This document shows positions 34,101 through 41,332 of a stretch of DNA of 64,000 nt, in pieces. Source of the stretch: Pelagibacterium luteolum (GTDB lineage Bacteria; Pseudomonadota; Alphaproteobacteria; Rhizobiales; Devosiaceae); assembly GCF_900100665.1 (NCBI RefSeq), contig NZ_FNCS01000003.1:1-64000 (forward strand). Reading direction: 5' to 3'. The translations under genes were made by a program, and so were the position numbers. Under the pieces are notes generated by a model. It searched no databases. It saw nothing but the letters and a program-made list of their open reading frames with translations, and was not told the origin of the DNA. Numbering within the stretch: position 1 is the stretch's first letter; every line of letters begins with the position of its first letter.

Positions 34101-36645
34101 GGTCGATGAATCATCCGAGCGGCTTGAACGTTCGCTCACCGATCGCGCGCGGTTGCTGGAAACCGCGCTAGACGAAAAATCCGCCCAGATGTCGGAAACC
34201 ATCGCGTCGCGCACCGGCGAACTCACCGGCGCCATGGAAGCCTCGGGCGAGAGCTTCCGCTCGACCGTCGACGCCAGCCTCATCCAGGTCACCGACACGA
34301 TGGAGACTCGGACCAGCCAGGTGTCCCAGCTCATCGAAAGCAAGGTCGCCGAGGTCAATTCCAATATCGGTCGGGAGATCGACACCGCCGTTTCCAAGCT
34401 CTCCGATGCCGAAACCGGCGTCACGGCGCGGATCGGCGAAGCGGCATCCTCCGTCAGCCAGAGCGCCCGCGATGCGGCCGATCTCGTGGAATCGCGTCTT
34501 ACCGAAGCTCGCACCGCCATCACCGAAATGGTCGACGATCGCCTCGGCACCCTGCCCGAAGCCATCACGACCCGCGCCGAAATCACCGCCGAGCGCCTGG
34601 CCGCGCTCAACGAAGCTATCCACGGCACGATCACCGATTCCATGCGTGATCTCGAAACCGGTGCCGATCGGATCGAATCTACACTCACCGGTTCGATCCA
34701 CAGCGCCATCGGCCAGTCGATGGCCGATCTGGAATCCGGCGCCAGCCGCATCGAAACCGTGCTCAACGACAAGCTGGCCAACGTCACCGCCAATATTTCG
34801 TCCGATGTTGAACAGACAGCGATGCGGATGGATGCCGTGGTCCGCAAGGCCATGGAAGAGCTCAAGACAGCCGCGGTGCACATCGAGGACCTCGTCGAAG
34901 TCCGCGCCGTCCATACCGCCGACGAGCTTGGTCGCAAGGCTTCGGAAATCAACCGCATGGTGTCCGAGCACACCGACCGGTTTGCGGAAATCATCGACAC
35001 CAAGCAGAACCAGCTCACCAATGCTCTGGGTGCCCAGACCAATCTGCTCCGCGCCGCTCTCGAGGGCACGGCCCGCGACAGCGAAGAAATCATGGCGGAA
35101 TCGTCGAACCGCATCCAGCACGAGGTCACCGAGTCGCTGCGCAAGCTCAACGACGCAAACCTCCTGCTGCAGCGTGTTCTCGAGTCCTCGACCGGAAACC
35201 TCGCCCGCCTTCAGGGCAGCGTCGCCGAACAGACCCAGTCCTACTCCGGCGCCGTCCGGGATGCCCTCTCAGGCACCGAGGAAGCCGGCCAGATCATGGG
35301 CCAGCACGTCGAAGCGTTGCAGTCGACGATTGCAGCGATGCTCGATCAGTTCAGCCAGATGTCGGGCAAGCTCCAGAGCGAAACCGGCGATTTCACCTCC
35401 GCCGCGGCCAATCTCGCCGAAGTCTCGAACTCGACGATGGACACGCTGGAAAACCGCCGTGGCGCCATGGAATCTCTCGCCGAAGGCTTTGCCGCCCGCA
35501 CCGACGAAATCGACAACCGCCTGCGCGGGTTCGCCCAGTCGATCGCGGAAACGGTCAACCAAACCGAACGTCGCCTGATCGCCGCGCGCAAGGCTATGGA
35601 AGAGGCGCTCGAAACGACATCGGAATCGGTAGCCGGCCAGATCTCTTCGATTGGCGATCTTGCGACTGGCGAAGGTCAGCGCGCCAGCGAAGCCCTGCGC
35701 AAGTCCCAATCGGACCTCTTGGCCGACATCGAGCGCGCCTATTCCGACGCGACGCGCCGGTTTACCGACACCGCAGATGCGATGCGCATGACGGCATCTC
35801 AGCTCGGCCAGGAACTGGAATCGACCCGCAACGAACTGCAGCGCTCGGTCCTCGATTTGCCCGAAGAAACCCGCGCCAGCGCCGCTGCCATGCGTCGCGT
35901 CGTGGCCGAACAGATCGAGGCGCTGTCCGAACTCAATGCCATCGTACGTGCCCAGCCGGGTACGCACGAGGTATCGACCCGCTCGACACCGCGCACGCCT
36001 TCGGCCCGCCTCGCGGCGCCGGAGCCCGTCCGTCGCGCGGAGCCGGCCACACAGCCACAGCCTCAGCCGCGCCCTGCTCCGGCCCGCGAGCCGGAACAGC
36101 CCCGCCAGCAGGCGCCCGTGGCGACAGCCTCGCGCCCCGCTGCAGAGCCGCAGAAGACGCCATCCGACCGGCTGAACGAAGCGCTCGCCCAGTCGCGCAG
36201 CAGCCAGCAGGCGCCCGCAGCGCCTCAGGCCGCCCCGCAGGAAGGCGGCTGGCTACGTGATGTCCTCCGCAACGCGTCGGCAAGCCAACAGGCCGGCACC
36301 CAGCGCCCGCTGAACCTCTCGAGCCTTACCGAAGAGATCGCCCGTGCCATGGATACGGACGCGCTCTCGACGGCGTGGACACGCTATCAGGACGGTGAGT
36401 CGGGTGCATTCAATCGCCGGCTCTATACGATCACCGGCCAGGCGACCTTCGACGAAGTCCGCCGCCGCCTGCAGCGCGATGCCGAGTTCAGCCGCACAGC
36501 CAGCGCCTATATGAGCGAGTTTGAACAGCTCCTGGGTGAGGCTGCAAACGGTCCCAACGGCATGCAGGCCACTTTCGGCCAGCTCACCTCCAACCGTGGC
36601 AAGGTCTATACGATGCTCGCCCACGCCAGCGGCCGACTGACCTGA
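31132..36645 (+). CDS. rgsE: Giant growth-pole-ring (GPR/RgsE)-type protein
   Basis: An 1837-residue protein. Residues 1-97 are hydrophilic and basic. Two membrane helices (about 100-121 and 143-163) follow. From about 300 to 1370 there is a nearly unbroken series of 11-residue repeats of the type DxRTxxLTSAL, giving one extremely long amphipathic helix (apolipoprotein-like). Residues ~1610-1720 are Pro/Gln/Ala-rich, and the last ~110 residues form a conserved C-terminal domain (NLSSLTEEIARAMDTDALS onward). This layout matches GPR of Agrobacterium and RgsE of Sinorhizobium, inner-membrane proteins forming a ring at the growing pole needed for unipolar growth. The ATG at 31132 is preferred over TTG 31126. 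Confidence 0.82.
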   Translation: MANKSTPPKDDPAALAFSAVENALKDSVFSMDDKPARKVESQPAAKREPKREPKRENPSNTERLRAADKIAAQASSVANDDRSPASSGLFAFNSRASNAPIWVAIFASILWLAGVGVIASLRYSGQFADGLTLGEFVQTLDFAALAAIAALPILAMISIAFLIRRAQDLRLAAASMTQAAMRLSEPESAAAHKIATVGQAVRREVNAIGDGLERALSRAGELEVMVHNEVTALERTYSDNETRMRQLIEELSSQREAVVTNSERMREAIVALHGNMSTEINEIGTSITDRLRNAGTEITSAISERGNAVAESIETAGNTIETTFERRSQSFTEAVDSRTSDLILALDDTASRLDGTLTDRTDTLTSAIANSTDRLDTTLTASAESVHKSLEGHANLIESALSGTTGRLNSLLDEGALTLTSALDARNATLAETITAGAAQIEAAFGDRSDRLAEALDRGTASVAETVDARINTLVNALDSHTITFSAAVEEKSASLSDILRGSTESILTDFSRRSDTLGTTFAALGDRLSKDLLARSDEAETTINRITDRLDETFSIQSNALESQINSMTLRLDGALEESGDRARQALSRAGDETLAQLNARVDEISVILDSRIGQVDSIVGEKGEKLISSLDAHTGEISERSARLESILDDKGRALSNVLETTSDSFSALADAKTSALTEALDSRVESLASAIDIRTDTLASALELRADALNSAIDIRTDSLTSGLDLRTEQLTSVFDSRVDQVTNALDSRTDALTSALDDRTGRFSTEFDSRARALTESLDERTGQLNSALDGRTEALTSAFEGRTQEISEALDSGARAISSAFEGRTEAISSAFEGRTQEITEALDVGARAISSAFEGRTDEINAAIDARAQSLTSAFDERTTQFTASLDERTERFGSVLDGRAEQFTSALDDRSEQMASALDTRTNALTSALDSRTVQLDTTLSARTTQLDDTLAERANAMNSMLDITASQLSETLTERTRYLGGVVDESSERLERSLTDRARLLETALDEKSAQMSETIASRTGELTGAMEASGESFRSTVDASLIQVTDTMETRTSQVSQLIESKVAEVNSNIGREIDTAVSKLSDAETGVTARIGEAASSVSQSARDAADLVESRLTEARTAITEMVDDRLGTLPEAITTRAEITAERLAALNEAIHGTITDSMRDLETGADRIESTLTGSIHSAIGQSMADLESGASRIETVLNDKLANVTANISSDVEQTAMRMDAVVRKAMEELKTAAVHIEDLVEVRAVHTADELGRKASEINRMVSEHTDRFAEIIDTKQNQLTNALGAQTNLLRAALEGTARDSEEIMAESSNRIQHEVTESLRKLNDANLLLQRVLESSTGNLARLQGSVAEQTQSYSGAVRDALSGTEEAGQIMGQHVEALQSTIAAMLDQFSQMSGKLQSETGDFTSAAANLAEVSNSTMDTLENRRGAMESLAEGFAARTDEIDNRLRGFAQSIAETVNQTERRLIAARKAMEEALETTSESVAGQISSIGDLATGEGQRASEALRKSQSDLLADIERAYSDATRRFTDTADAMRMTASQLGQELESTRNELQRSVLDLPEETRASAAAMRRVVAEQIEALSELNAIVRAQPGTHEVSTRSTPRTPSARLAAPEPVRRAEPATQPQPQPRPAPAREPEQPRQQAPVATASRPAAEPQKTPSDRLNEALAQSRSSQQAPAAPQAAPQEGGWLRDVLRNASASQQAGTQRPLNLSSLTEEIARAMDTDALSTAWTRYQDGESGAFNRRLYTITGQATFDEVRRRLQRDAEFSRTASAYMSEFEQLLGEAANGPNGMQATFGQLTSNRGKVYTMLAHASGRLT
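32029..35250 (+). repeat. 33-bp coding periodicity (hendecad repeats)
   Basis: The DNA encoding residues ~300-1370 of the giant protein has a 33-bp periodicity. It is most regular at about 33150-34060, where units encode D-x-R-T-x-x-L-T-S-A-L. One phase change was seen: an 18-residue unit (11+7) at about residues 632-650. Confidence 0.85.
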
Positions 36646-36670
36646 TCTCTAGGGATCATCGACCTTTGTA

Positions 36671-36697
36671 AGCGGCCCCAAACGGGGCCGCTTTTTT
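36671..36697 (+). terminator. Rho-independent terminator after the giant gene
   Basis: A 9-bp stem, AGCGGCCCC with GGGGCCGCT, with an AAAC loop and six T residues, 25 bp after the stop codon. Confidence 0.9.
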
Positions 36698-36699
36698 GT

Positions 36700-37896
36700 C
36701 TAGCGCTTGATTTCCTTGATCGCCAACGATGCAAAAACCATCGCGGCTCCCAGCCCCGCCAGCACCGCGGCAGCGTAAAAACTGTCCAGACCGTAGCGGG
36801 CGACCAACGGCCCGAACACGATCAGGGCGATGACCGACGCAATCTGGCGCAGCACCACATAAAAACTCTGCGCCTGCGCCGCGATGTCCTCGCTGGTCCA
36901 GTTGGCGATGAAGTTGATGATGCCCATGTAAGCCAGTCCGAACGTCAGCATATGCAGGGCCTGTAGCCCCGCCAGGAGCCAGATATCGGTGCCCATCGCC
37001 ATGCCCACCCAGCGGAGAACCCCTCCAAGGCAGGCGGCAAGCAGAAGGTGGCGCGCTGAAAACCGTTTGGCGAAATGGGCAAAGAACAGCATCGTCACGA
37101 TCTCGCAGATCGGCGCGACGATCCACAAAATCCCCAGCGCCGCTTCAGGTACACCGGCCTGTACCCAGAGCAGGGCCCCAAAGCTGATCAGCAGCATATG
37201 GCTGGCCTGCAACAGGGCCGTTCCGCCAAGCGTCAGAAGGAACCAGGGCTTTAGCACCTGCCGCATCGTCGTCGCCATCTCCGGCGACAGAACGGGTGCA
37301 GCAGCGTGCACATCCACCGGCCCCTCGGGTGCGCGGAAGAATGGCAGTGGAAGCGCCGCCGCCCCGCGCATCAGGCATGTCGCGATCATCATCGGTACGA
37401 ACACCGCGATCCCGATCCAGCCGAACAGCAGCCCGGCCAGAGCCGTGATGGCGATATAGCCGAACGTGCCCCAGATCCTCACCTTGGCAAAATCGCTGCC
37501 GCGGCGCCGTGTCATGCGAATGGCCGCCGCATCGATCACCGGCTCGATCGCCATGATGGGGATGACGACCAGCGTATTGAACAGCAAAACGCCCCAGAAT
37601 TCGTCGATGAAGATAAACCCAAGCGATACGACCGCGCTCACCAACGACCCCGCCACGATCACGCTGCGCCAGTCCTTTGCCCGGTCGGCAATGCGCCCGA
37701 CGAAGAGGTTGAGCAGGATCATGATCATGATGGGCGTGGCGCTGATCACCCCGATTTCCTCAGGGGGAATACCCTGGGCATCGAGCCAGATCGGCAGCAG
37801 CAGGGTCGAAACACCTGCCGGCAGGAACATTGCGCTGTAGTATAGACCCGTGCGCATCTCGGGCGTGGTGAACCGCGCGGGCAGAACGTTCGTCAT
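36700..37896 (-). CDS. MFS transporter (HcaT/PPT-like)
   Basis: A 398-residue transporter with about twelve membrane helices, resembling the MFS_1-like/3-phenylpropionate-transporter group. Typical features are the N-terminal YYSAMFLPAGVSTLLLPIWL helix, the loop GRIADRAKDWR between helices 2 and 3, and RIWGTFGYIAITALAG before helix 5. The substrate is unknown. Its 3' end abuts the terminator of the convergent giant gene. The start at 37896 gives the expected length. Confidence 0.88.
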   Translation of the reverse strand: MTNVLPARFTTPEMRTGLYYSAMFLPAGVSTLLLPIWLDAQGIPPEEIGVISATPIMIMILLNLFVGRIADRAKDWRSVIVAGSLVSAVVSLGFIFIDEFWGVLLFNTLVVIPIMAIEPVIDAAAIRMTRRRGSDFAKVRIWGTFGYIAITALAGLLFGWIGIAVFVPMMIATCLMRGAAALPLPFFRAPEGPVDVHAAAPVLSPEMATTMRQVLKPWFLLTLGGTALLQASHMLLISFGALLWVQAGVPEAALGILWIVAPICEIVTMLFFAHFAKRFSARHLLLAACLGGVLRWVGMAMGTDIWLLAGLQALHMLTFGLAYMGIINFIANWTSEDIAAQAQSFYVVLRQIASVIALIVFGPLVARYGLDSFYAAAVLAGLGAAMVFASLAIKEIKR

Positions 37897-37985
37897 AGGA
37901 AAACCAGGTGGAGGGTATAAGGCTCAACCATGCGCAGGGGCGCTTCAGGCTGGCAAGCGTCAATACCGTCGATTTCGAGGAAATC

Positions 37986-38789
37986 CTACTCCGTGGCTCG
38001 CAACCGCCCCAGCCCACGTTTGCGACGCGGTGGTGCTGTCAGTTCCTTCCAGCGGATCAATTCGAACGCCCCGTCATGATCTTCGATCACCGCGGTGCAG
38101 CTCTCCACCCAATCGCCTGAATTGATGTAGTGGATGCCGAATTTGTGATGCATGGCCGCAAAGTGGATGTGGCCACAGATGACGCCTTCGACCTCGGAAT
38201 TGCGAGCCTCGTGCGACAGTGCTTCCTCGAAACGCCCCATGATGCTCACGGCGTTCTTGACCTTGCGCTTCGCCCAGGCCGACAGCGACCAATAGGCAAG
38301 CCCCATGCGTCGGCGCACCCAGTTGATCGGCGCGTTGATGGTGAGAGCGAAATTGTACGCCCAGTCTCCGATATGGGCGAGCCATTTGGCATTGGCGACG
38401 ACGACGTCGAACTGGTCGCCATGGATCACCAGATAGCGCTTGCCATCGGCCGTGACGTGGATCATCCGGTCGACGATCTCGACGCCCCCAAAATAGGTGC
38501 CCATATAGTCGCGCAAAAACTCGTCGTGATTGCCCGCGAGATAGACGATCCGCGCGCCATTGCGGGCCTTTTCGAACAGCGCATGCGCGAGTTCGTCGTA
38601 GATCGGTGGCCAGTTCCATTCCTTCTGAAGCCGCCACCCATCGATAAGATCGCCGATGATGTAGATCGTATCGGCTTCATAGAGCGCGAGGAACTTGAGC
38701 AGCTCTTCGACCTGGATCGCCTGCATGCCAAGGTGTACGTCGCTGAAAAACAGCGCCCTGACCCGCCGGACGGCCCTCGTCTCTTCCAT
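37986..38789 (-). CDS. LpxH-like calcineurin-type phosphoesterase
   Basis: A 267-residue metallophosphoesterase with all five metal-binding blocks: FFSDVHLG, GDLIDGW, AGNHDEFLRD, HGDQFD and CGHIHFA. The family is annotated as UDP-2,3-diacylglucosamine diphosphatase, which would place it in lipid A synthesis. Many alphaproteobacteria use LpxI for that step, so another phosphoester substrate is possible. The start MEETRAVRR (38789) is preferred over a longer frame with a Gly-rich extension. Confidence 0.87.
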   Translation of the reverse strand: MEETRAVRRVRALFFSDVHLGMQAIQVEELLKFLALYEADTIYIIGDLIDGWRLQKEWNWPPIYDELAHALFEKARNGARIVYLAGNHDEFLRDYMGTYFGGVEIVDRMIHVTADGKRYLVIHGDQFDVVVANAKWLAHIGDWAYNFALTINAPINWVRRRMGLAYWSLSAWAKRKVKNAVSIMGRFEEALSHEARNSEVEGVICGHIHFAAMHHKFGIHYINSGDWVESCTAVIEDHDGAFELIRWKELTAPPRRKRGLGRLRATE

Positions 38790-38915
38790 TAAGGCGCCCC
38801 TTGTTCCTGCCACAGGCCCGTAACCGATTCCCATCGGACCGCGCGCACTTTAGACGAGCACCCGCGCTGGGCAAAACCGTTTCGGCCCCCGCATGCGCGT
38901 TCGCGCCCACCTGTG

Positions 38916-39512
38916 TCAGATGAGAAACAGCACGACGGCGATAAGCATCAATGCTGCCAGCACGCCGCCGAGAAAACGCTCGCCTCCGGTGCGCTGTAGG
39001 AATGTGATCAACGCACGGCCGCCAACCATCCAGAGAGCGCATGACATCGGGCTCAGCATTGCGCTGCCGATCGAAAGTACGAGCAAATTGACGATGCGCC
39101 CTTCTCCAGGCGGAACGAAAAACGCGGCAAAGCTCACGGCAGTTGCCCAGGCTTTGGGATTGATCCACTGAAACAGCGCTGCTTCATAGGCCCGCATCGG
39201 CCGTTCGCTGCCGCTGGCCGGTCCGATTGAAATCCCCAGCATGGTCCACGCCATCCACAAGAAGTACGCCGCGGCGGCATAGCGCATGATCGTGCTCAGC
39301 ACGGGATAGGCCGTAAAAACCTCCCCTAGCCCCAAGCCAACGACAAACAGCATGACGGGAAAACCGAAGATGATCCCGATCGCGTGCGGCATCGTCGCGG
39401 CCAAGCCGAACTTGGCGCTCGATGTCATCAGCATGAGATTGTTCGGTCCGGGCGAAAAATACGCGGTGACCGCGGCCAGAAAAAAGGCCGCCAGCATTGT
39501 CGGTTCAAGCAT
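38916..39512 (-). CDS. LysE/RhtB-family exporter (second copy)
   Basis: A 198-residue protein with about six membrane helices. The family motif is AAVTAYFSPGPNNLMLMTSS and a second block is ALFQWINPKAWATAVSF. It is probably an amino-acid or homoserine-type exporter; the substrate cannot be told from sequence. Sequence similarity to the exporter at 19791-20405 is limited to the family motifs. Confidence 0.92.
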   Translation of the reverse strand: MLEPTMLAAFFLAAVTAYFSPGPNNLMLMTSSAKFGLAATMPHAIGIIFGFPVMLFVVGLGLGEVFTAYPVLSTIMRYAAAAYFLWMAWTMLGISIGPASGSERPMRAYEAALFQWINPKAWATAVSFAAFFVPPGEGRIVNLLVLSIGSAMLSPMSCALWMVGGRALITFLQRTGGERFLGGVLAALMLIAVVLFLI

Positions 39513-39577
39513 GGACGCCCCACAACGTCAGTATTGCTGACGTATTGTTAGCATTGTCCGTGCTTCCCTTCAATGAC

Positions 39578-40111
39578 TCACAGCGCGTCGGCGATCTTTT
39601 TGACCGTATTGAAATTCCGAGACGTACCTACTCCTGCACGCTTCGGCGTCATCACTCCGGCCAGCCGCGACGTGCCTATGCCTCCCGCGAAATAGACCCA
39701 CGGATCGCCGTCCACGAACCGGACGATTTCCTCCGCGCTCGCTCTTTCTTCGAGTAGCTTTCGCGCCGCAGCGGTCACCGGCTCGCGCATTACACGAACC
39801 GCAACGTGGGACGGATCGGTACGCGTCTGCTCGGGAAACGGATTGGCCGCAACCAGCCGTGCCCAACCTGCCGCATCGCGAACGATGAAGTCGATGTGCC
39901 GGCCGAACCGCTCGGCGAAGGCCGCCTCGAACTCCCGTTCGATGCCACGCGCATCATCCGAATTCGCGTCGAAAACCACGTTGCCCGTCGCAAGCAGTGC
40001 TTTGGGATTGCTGTGGCCAAGCCCTTCGATCAGTTCACAAAAGGGCGCATTGAGCACCCGTTTGCCCGAACCAATGGTGATCGAGTACAGCAGGCCAACG
40101 AACCGTGTCAC
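39578..40111 (-). CDS. DUF1697 family protein
   Basis: A 177-residue protein matching DUF1697: N-terminal FVGLLYSITIGSGKRV (the family usually reads YVALLRGINVGG), then ALLATGNVVFDA and a late SRLAGVMTPKRAGVGTSRNFNTVKKI, where the family has TxRNWNTVxKL. The function is unknown. Translation appears to begin at the GTG at 40111, overlapping the stop of the upstream hexosaminidase gene by 4 bp, so the two are coupled. Confidence 0.88.
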   Translation of the reverse strand: MTRFVGLLYSITIGSGKRVLNAPFCELIEGLGHSNPKALLATGNVVFDANSDDARGIEREFEAAFAERFGRHIDFIVRDAAGWARLVAANPFPEQTRTDPSHVAVRVMREPVTAAARKLLEERASAEEIVRFVDGDPWVYFAGGIGTSRLAGVMTPKRAGVGTSRNFNTVKKIADAL

Positions 40112-41205
40112 GGCACGATGCCCATCCGGCGCTTGAGGGACATGATCCGCTGATAGCTCGCCTCGACCAGCCGCGCGAAATCGGGGTCCGCCTCTGCTTC
40201 GGCAACCAAAATAGAATGAATTTCGGCACCCAATTCCGGGTCATATTCGGCCGTATTGGAAAACAGCAAAATGTCGTTTCCTGCCCGAACCGAACGCGAA
40301 ATGGTTTCGCTCAGGCCGAACCGGCTGCGGATCGCGCCCATCTCCAGATCGTCGCTGATCACCACGCCGTCATAGCCTAATTGGCCGCGCAGCACGCCGG
40401 TGATCCATTCGTGCGACAGCGTCGCCGGCAATTGCAGCGCATCCCCGCTCTGGATCTCGCCGTTAAAGAGATGCGCGACCATCACCATGTCCACGAGCCC
40501 ACGCCCGATCAGATTGCGATAGGGCTCGAGTTCGACTGGATCCCAGACATCGGTCACATCCACGAAACCGTCATGGGTGTCGTCCTCGCTCGACCCATGC
40601 CCTGGAAAATGCTTGAGCGCTGTCGCAACGCCCGCGCTGTGGTGCCCCTCGATGAACGCCGCAGCGAGGTCCGTCACGGCATCGGCGTCGTCCCCAAACG
40701 CGCGCTCATAGCGCGCGATGATCGGGTTGGCCGGATTGAGATTGAGGTCGACCACCGGGCCGAAGTTGAGGTTGAACCCCTGACGCGCGAGATCGCTGGC
40801 CAGCGCCGTATATATCGCCTCGGCGTGCTCGACCCCGCCTGCCGCCACGTCTTCCGCCGACGGGATTTCCGCAAACCCTACGGCGCTGGTCAGCCGCTCG
40901 ATCTGGCCACCCTCCTGATCGAGTGCGATGAACGGCGGCAACCAGGGGCGCGCTGTATTGAGACTACCGTTGATGGCGCGCACGCGCGGAAGACTGGCGA
41001 CATTGGTGCGCAGATACATCACGCCCCCGATCTCTCCCCGCGCGATCTGGTCACGCACCGCCCGCACCCCGGCATCAGACTGGGAATCGCCGTTGAACCC
41101 CATCAGGACCATCTGCCCCGCCATGTCCTCGATACTCTGCGCCTGAGCCGGCAAGCCGGTAAAGGCGATCGAAAGGCTGACGATGACGAGGGTGGCAAGG
41201 CGCAT
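40108..41205 (-). CDS. GH3 beta-N-acetylhexosaminidase (exported)
   Basis: A 365-residue glycoside hydrolase family 3 protein with an N-terminal signal peptide (MRLATLVIVSLSIAFTGLPAQAQ). The substrate block KHFPGHGSSEDDTHDG holds the His-Asp acid/base pair of NagZ-type enzymes, and SDDLEMGAI supplies the nucleophile Asp. IALDQEGGQIERL is another family block. Classic NagZ is cytoplasmic and recycles cell-wall GlcNAc-anhydro-muropeptides; the signal peptide indicates that this copy acts in the periplasm or outside. The start is ATG 41205. It overlaps the DUF1697 gene by 4 bp. Confidence 0.9.
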   Translation of the reverse strand: MRLATLVIVSLSIAFTGLPAQAQSIEDMAGQMVLMGFNGDSQSDAGVRAVRDQIARGEIGGVMYLRTNVASLPRVRAINGSLNTARPWLPPFIALDQEGGQIERLTSAVGFAEIPSAEDVAAGGVEHAEAIYTALASDLARQGFNLNFGPVVDLNLNPANPIIARYERAFGDDADAVTDLAAAFIEGHHSAGVATALKHFPGHGSSEDDTHDGFVDVTDVWDPVELEPYRNLIGRGLVDMVMVAHLFNGEIQSGDALQLPATLSHEWITGVLRGQLGYDGVVISDDLEMGAIRSRFGLSETISRSVRAGNDILLFSNTAEYDPELGAEIHSILVAEAEADPDFARLVEASYQRIMSLKRRMGIVP

Positions 41206-41332
41206 GAACAATCTCGCTTGGTGGATCGAGAAGCAGTGTGCCCGATTCTACGGCGCTGCCACCAAATACCTTTGGCGGCTCGAAAGAAAATGGGCGGCGA
41301 AGGCATCATCTGGACCGGCTATGTGGCGTAAA

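Noticed and set aside
31321-35967. Long minus-strand frames opposite the giant gene
   Set aside because: The 33-bp repeats free the opposite strand of stops. The predicted proteins are repeat shadows without motifs or ribosome sites.
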